Shown: piece by piece, positions 56,001 through 62,764 of the stretch
Layout of the letters: each line of letters starts with the position of its first letter
Position numbering within the stretch: position 1 is the stretch's first letter
Assembly (NCBI GenBank): GCA_963575745.1
Contig: CAUYUJ010018704.1
Span: 222,634 to 286,633 of the forward strand
Length of the DNA: 64,000 bases
Source: Prorocentrum cordatum
Taxonomy: Eukaryota; Sar; Dinophyceae; Prorocentrales; Prorocentraceae
Reading direction: 5' to 3'
Translations under genes and position numbers: made by a program
Notes under the pieces: generated by a model
Seen by the model: the letters and a program-made list of their open reading frames with translations, nothing else
Database searches by the model: none
Told to the model about the DNA's origin: nothing

Positions 56001-59000
56001 GCAAATTAAGGAGCACTCGAACCTCTGATTTGATTTGGCTGTTGGCTGAACCACTGGTGGAAGTAGACATAAACTTGCCTATGATAGGCTCCACAGTCGA
56101 GGCAACATCATCTAGGATATCTTTCACTGAGCCAGAAGCCATAACAATAACGTCGTTGAATATCAAGAGAAACACCGACCTGCTCGGAACCCAAATGGCT
56201 ATGGAGGCGACGGGGGGATACGATACTTTCCAACGTCGCAGGATACACTTCGCCACCATGGCGAACAGGATCCGCACAAACAGCGGCCCCCCAACAGCGA
56301 CATTATCTTCGCGCCGCAAAAAAACACGCGCCCTCATGGAAAACAACACGCGCTATCGGGTATTTTTTGGGGCACCTATCCTGGTTGCTATCCTGGTTGC
56401 TATCCTGCTTGCTATCTTGGTTCGTATCTCGCTTTGAACCTACTTCGCATTCGCCGTAACCCCGTTGCTATCCACAACGAACATATATAGTAAATGCGTA
56501 TGTAAGTAAACTAAGTAATCAGCATCCTACAACGAATCATAATCACCAGGCCCGATCGCGGTTACTGTGGATACTACAACTTCCCTAAGCAGACCCGCTG
56601 GATAGTAAACACATGTGCCATATGTATGTTAGGTGTTGGATTTATATGTGCGTTGTATGCGTGATACATGTGACGTGCATCCCAAATACATCCACGCAAT
56701 CAGATGGTAAACAGGGCGACCATCTCAGTAGGTTTCTAGTTGACTCAAAAGAGCTCACAGATCACTCCACAGGGGGGTCCGGGCAGGCGTTGGGAGTTGC
56801 CGGCCGGGCCTGTGCCGGGCTCGTTTTTCACCAACAGTCACACACTTCGTGCTCGTCGACCTCTCAGAACCCCATTCCCAGGCCACATTCTGAATAACCG
56901 GATGCAACAGTCACACACTTCGTGCTCTTCGACTTCCCAGAACTCCATTCCCGGGCCACATTTTGAATGCCCGGAGCCAACTGTAGGCCACTTCGTGGTC
57001 TTCGAGTTCCCAGAACTCCATTCCCGGGCCACATTTTGAATGCCCGGAGCCAACTGTAGGCCACTTCGTGCTCTTCGAGTTCCCAGAACTCCATTCCCGG
57101 GCCACATTTTGGATGCCCGGAGCCAACTGTAGGCCACTTCGTGGTCTTCGAGTTCCCAGAACTCCATTCCCGGGCCACATTTTGATGCCCGGAGCCAACT
57201 GTAGGCCACTTCGTGGTCTTCGAGTTCCCAGAACTCCATTCCTGGGCATGATTTTGAATGCCCGGAGCCAACTGTAGGCCACTTCGTGTTCTTCGAGTTC
57301 CCAGAACTACATTCCCGGGCCACATTTTGAATGCTGAGGCAGGCTGAGGCTGAGGCTGAGGCAGGCTGATGCTGAGGCAGGCTGAGGCTGAGGCTGAGGC
57401 TGATGCAGGCTGAGGCTGAGGCAGCCTGAGGCTGAGGCCGAGGCTGAAGGCAGACTGAGGCTGAGGCTGAGGCAGGCTGAGGCTGAGGCTGAGGCAGGCT
57501 GAGGCTGAGGCAGGCTGAGGCTGAGGCTGTGAGGCTGCTGTGACTGCCGTTGCCACTGCGACTGTCATCGCGAATGCGACTACGACTGCGAGAACAGCAC
57601 AATTCTACAACTGGATTCTCATCTGAATCTTAAGGGGAATGCTTCCAGATATGCTCCTACACATCGCTGTTAGGTTGCTTTGCCGGGATAATTTGTTGGT
57701 GTTGCAGCCCAGGAGGGGTCCACCATCTTTGGGTCGGTGGATGTGGCGTGGCCTGGGGCGGGGGGGTTAGGGGGCAGACATAATAATGTAATGCAATGCA
57801 ATACCAAGCAATTATGCAATCATTGGATACATAGGATACGTTGCATTACGGCTTCCGTTCCGCTGCGCGACCTGCCTCTGGCAGCACGTCACTTCCGGAC
57901 GTGGATTCTATAGGCTTACGCCACATCCGCCGACCCCTCTATAAACCACTGCGCCTCCAGGACTGCATTCCTCGTGGCGAGGATTCTCGCGGGCCTCTTC
58001 GAGGCAGTTTCGAAGGGTCTTGGGGGCCGTTTGGGAGCTTCTTTTGGGCCTCTTGGGGGCTCCTTGGGGCCTCTTGGGTGCCTCATGGGGGCCTCTAGGG
58101 GCCGCTTGGGGGCCTCTTGGGTCCTCCGGAGAGCTTCGTTGGGCGGAGCGCTGGAATTCGCGGTTCGTGGTCCCTCTCTTGAGCCCTTCTTCGGGTCGTC
58201 TTGGAGCTCTCTTGGGCCGTCTAGGGCGCCTCTTGGGCCACGTTGGAGTTCTTTTGGGTTGCCTGTGGGGCCTCCTGGGAGCCTCGTGGGCCGTCTTGGG
58301 GTGGTCCTTGGGGCCTCGTGGGGGCCTCGTGGACGGTTTTCAACGCCGTGAGTGTAACAAGTTGGATATGCTGAAAATGCACGTTTTCCCCATGGGATTT
58401 CAAGATTTTAGTTTCTGGGGGCTTCTTGGGGGACTTGTTAACAAAGAGCAGCTTCCGGAGTCATCTGGATCCCAGGGTCAAGCACGTAGGACGGCACCGA
58501 CAACAAACAATTTGTCCCAACCCTCCTGCGTTGGGTTCCCGTTTTGAATGGAGCACTGCGGTCGCACACCCTTCGCCTGTCGCCCCCTCTCCCTTCTCTC
58601 CTGCCTCACCTCGCTCCTTCCTGCGTGCCGGCTTGCCTCCTACCTGGCCATCTCTGGGGGGCTGCGATGTGCGAGATTGTCGCCACTTTCGAGGGCTGCT
58701 GGGGGGTCCAGCGGAGTGACGTCCTACCCATATTCAAACTAGACTTCGCCATCCTTGGGTGACTGCGATGTGCGCAGCTGTCGCCACTTTCGAGGGCTGC
58801 TGGGGGGTCCAGCGGAGTGACGTCCCACGCAGTTTCACATTAGACCTCGCCATCCCTAGGGGGCTGCGATCTGCGAAGCTGTCGCCACTTTCGAGGGCTG
58901 CTGGGGGGTCCAGCGGAGCGATGTCTTACCCAGATTCAGATGAGACCTCGCCATTCCTGGGGAGCTGCGATCTGCGAAGCTGTCGCCACTTTCGAGAGCT

Positions 59001-61775
59001 GCTGGGGGCGGAGTGACGTTCCAAGCAGATTCAGATTAGACCTCGCCATCCCGGGGGGAGCTGCGATGTACGAAGCTGTCGCCACTTTCGCGGGCTGCTG
59101 GGGGTCCCAGCGGAGTGACGTCTGACCCAGATTCAGATTAGACCTCGCCATCCTTGGGGGGCTGCGATCTGTGAAACTGTCGCCACTTTCGAGGGCTGCT
59201 GGGGGGTCCAGCGGAGTGACGTCCTACCCATATTCAAACTAGACTTCGCAATCCTTGGGTGACTGCGAGGTGCGCAGCTGTCGCCCTTTTCGAGGGCTGC
59301 TGAGGGGTCCAGCGCAGTGACGTCCTACCCAGATTCAAACTGGACCTCGCCATCCCTGGGGGGGGGGCTGCGATCTGCGAAACAGTCGCCACTTTCGAGG
59401 GCTGCTGGGGGTCCCAGCGGAGTGACGTCCTACTCATATTCAAACTAGACCTCGCCATCCTTGGGGGGCTGCGATCTGAGAAGCTGTCGCCACTTTCGAG
59501 GGCTGTTGGAGTATCCAGCGGAGTGACGTCTTACCCAGATTCAACTTTATCAGTGGAATCCGTGGGGGACTGCGATGTGCGAAGCTGTCGCCACTTTCGA
59601 GGGCTGCTGGGAGGTCCAGCGGAGGGACGCCTTACCCAGATTCAGATTCGATGTCGCCATCCTTGGGGAGCTGCGATCTGCGAAGCTGTCGCCACTTTCG
59701 AGGGTTGCTGGGAGGTTCAGCGGATTGACGTTGTACACAGATTCAGACTAGACCTCGCCATCCCTGGGGGCTGCGATCTGCGAAGTTGTCGCCACTTTCG
59801 AGTGCTGCTGGGGGGTCCAGCGGAGTGCCGTCTTACCCAGATTCAGATCAGACCTCGCCATCCCTTGGGGGCTGCGATCTGCGAAACAGTCGCCACTTTC
59901 GCGGGCTGCTGGGGAGGTCCAGCGGAGTGACGTCATACCCAGATTCAAACTGGACCTCGCCATCCCTGGGTGGCTGCGATGTGCGAAACTGTCACCACTT
60001 TCGAGGGCTGCTGGGGGAACCAGCGGAGTGACATCTTCTTACCCAGATTCAGATTCGACCTCGCCATCCCTGGGGGGGGCTTCGATGTGCGAAACCGTCG
60101 CCACTTTCGAGGGCTGCTGGGGGGCTCAGCACTGTGACGCACTGCGCAGACTCAGATTCGACCTCATCCTTGGGCTTCTGCGACCTACGACACTGTTGCC
60201 AGTTTCGCGGGCCGCTGGGGGGTCCAGCGGGGCGCCGTCGCGGGCCGCCTGCAGACCTGGCGGCGCACCTTCGAGCGTTTTACCTCCCGCACATGAGAAG
60301 TGCAGGGAAGGAGCAGGGTATTTGTCGTGCGGGCAAGGCCTCGCTCCCTTCTTGCACTGACTATGCACACGTCTAAGCATTGTTTCGAGGGCCGCGGCAA
60401 CGTGGTGCAGGCAGCGCTGCATCTTTAGCGCGCGAATGGCAAAATCATCACTCGTCGGTCCCCTCCCGTCATTTTCGTCGTCGTCATCTGCCCCACTGCC
60501 CCCTTCCCTTTGCTGCTGCCGCGCTGACGTTCGGCCCCCGACGCATGCTTCGCTTGCCCTTCGTTCCCGCCCCCATGTCCTTCTCAAGCCTGGGCCTTCG
60601 CTCCTCGTCCTTTTGTTGTTGAACATTATTACTTCTAAAGAATAATTATTGTTGGGACCCCTGGTGCGCGACCCCCCTCCAAAACCTAGGCCGCAGCTAC
60701 ATTTTCATCATTTTTTAGCGAAAGCTTCAGAAAAGTGAATTATTACCGGATCCGGTTGTTTTGTTGTACTCCGTTTTCCCTTGCAAAAAACACTATAAAA
60801 TGAAAATTCTTGTTCTTACTTGATCAAATTGCAAGAATCCCTTGCAAAAAATAAGGTAAAGTGGACATTCGTGCGCGCAAGACGAAATCCTTCCAAAACC
60901 TTAGGTTTCGTAGCGATTTTAACATAAAAACATCAAAAACCCAATGGTTTTTTAAGAAAAAATTGTCAAAATGTCCTTCCGCGCGCGCTGTCCGAATCCC
61001 ACAAAACCAATGGTTTTTCAACATTTATGTTACATGAGCTCGCGCGAGCTACTTTTTCTTGTTCTAACATAATCAAATTTCAATAATCCCTTGCAAAAAA
61101 TAAGGTAAAGTGGACATTCGCGCGCGCAAGACGAAATCCTTCCAGAACCTTAGGTTTCGTAACGATTTCAACATAAAAACATCAAAAACCCAATGGTTTT
61201 TCAAAAAAAAATGTCCAAATTTCATCCCGCGCGCGCTGTCCGACTCCCACAAAACCAATGGTTTTTCAACATTTATGTTACATGAGCTCGCGCGAGCTAC
61301 TTTTTCTTGTTCTAACATAATCAAATTTCAATACTCCCTTGCAAAAAAAAGTAAAGTGGACATTCGCGCGCGCAAGACCAACAAAAAACACGACGATCTC
61401 AGGAACTTGCCCCAAAAATGTGACCAACTCCGCTCTCTCTGTCTCTCTCTCTGTCTGCTCTCTGTCTCTCTCTCTGTCTGTCTGTGTCATGTATTGTATG
61501 TCACAATTGCAGGATGCTGGGCACACGCGCGCCCCGAATAAGTGACCAAGTTCTGTGGGTGTGTACCCCACGCCAGTGTAGTAGCCACGGTCGTCCGCAC
61601 GCCACGAAGTGAAGTGTCCCAACGTCATAGGGCGGGAAGCTGGGTTTGGGTGGTCGCGAAGAGTCGTTTGGATATTTGGTAGAGCTTGAACTGCCCCCCC
61701 ACGAAGTGGGGGTATTGTCTCGCGTCGCATGAAAACCCTGGCACTGGTGAGAACACTGAGCGTTCGGGTAAAATG

Positions 61776-61814
<39 letters not shown>

Positions 61815-62729
61815 GAACATTATTAATTCTAAAGAATAATTATTGTTGGGGCCCCTGGTGCACGCCCCCCCTGCGCCGCCTAGGCCGCAGCTACATTTTC
61901 ATCATTTTCGTGAGGAAGCCTCAGGTAATACGATGTCATCAAGATCCGGTTGTTTTGTTGTAATCCGTTTTCCCTTGCAAAAAACACTATAAAATGACAT
62001 TTCTTGTTCTAATATAATCAAATTTCAAGAATCCCTTGCAAAAAATAAGGTAAAGTGGACATTCGCGCGCGCAAGACGAAATCCTTCCAAAAGCTTAGTG
62101 TTCGGAGCGATTTTAACATAAAAACATCAAAAAACCAATGGTTTTTCAACAAAAAAATGTCAAAATCTCATCCCGCGCGCTCTTGCGGATTCGTAGGAAA
62201 CCCAACACTTTTTAAACATTTCTGTCAAACGGGCTTTTGCGAGCAACTTTTTCGAACTTCTGCGACAACGGTTGCGCACCTGCCAGGGCCATCATCCCTG
62301 TCAAATAATACCATGCGGGACACATTCGTTTTTTGCGCGCGCACGCCGAAATCTCCAAAAACCATTGGGCTTCTTAAGAATTTTAGCACCGCGCATCATT
62401 CATCAAAAATCCCCTTTCGCACCGCGCTGTCCGTGGCTTAACAACTTCTGTGGGTTAACAAGGCTTAAGAACTTCTGTGGGTGTACGAACGTAGGCTTAA
62501 CAACTTCTGTGGGTGTGTACTCCACGCCAGTGTAGTAGCCACGGTCGTCCGCAGGCCACGAAGTGAAGTGTCCGAACGTCATAGGGCGGGAAGCTGGGTG
62601 TGGGTGGTGGCGAAGAGTCGTGTGGATATTTGGTAGAGCTTGCACTTCCCCCCCACAAAGTGGGGGTATTGGCTGGCGTCGCATGAAAACCCTGGCACTG
62701 GTGAGAACACTGAGCGTTCGGGTAAAGTG

Positions 62730-62764
<35 letters not shown>

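Larger units (their letters stand above)
44325..56728 (-). mobile_element. 12.4-kb TIR DNA transposon with five or more genes
   Basis: The ends are CTGAGATGGTCG (44,325) and CGACCATCTCAG (to 56,728), perfect 12-bp inverted repeats with weaker similarity further in. The flanks are TGA-TA and TA-GGTTTC. The uninterrupted copies read TGATAGGTTTC at 35.67, 39.16, 40.74 and 43.10 kb, so TA was duplicated on insertion. All recognised genes are on the minus strand: from the right end, four unrecognised genes and then the transposase. The TIR sequence and TA target are unlike classical CACTA ends. I know no described element with this gene set, but I could not search. Confidence 0.92.
44304..57692. 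mobile_element. Unit A, copy 5, split by a 12.4-kb transposon
   Basis: The first 21 bases (to TGATA at 44,324) are followed by the transposon. The unit resumes at TAGGTTTCTAG (56,729) and runs through ~75-bp repeats and a GAGGCT minisatellite to CGCTGTTAGGT at 57,665-57,675. Confidence 0.85.
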
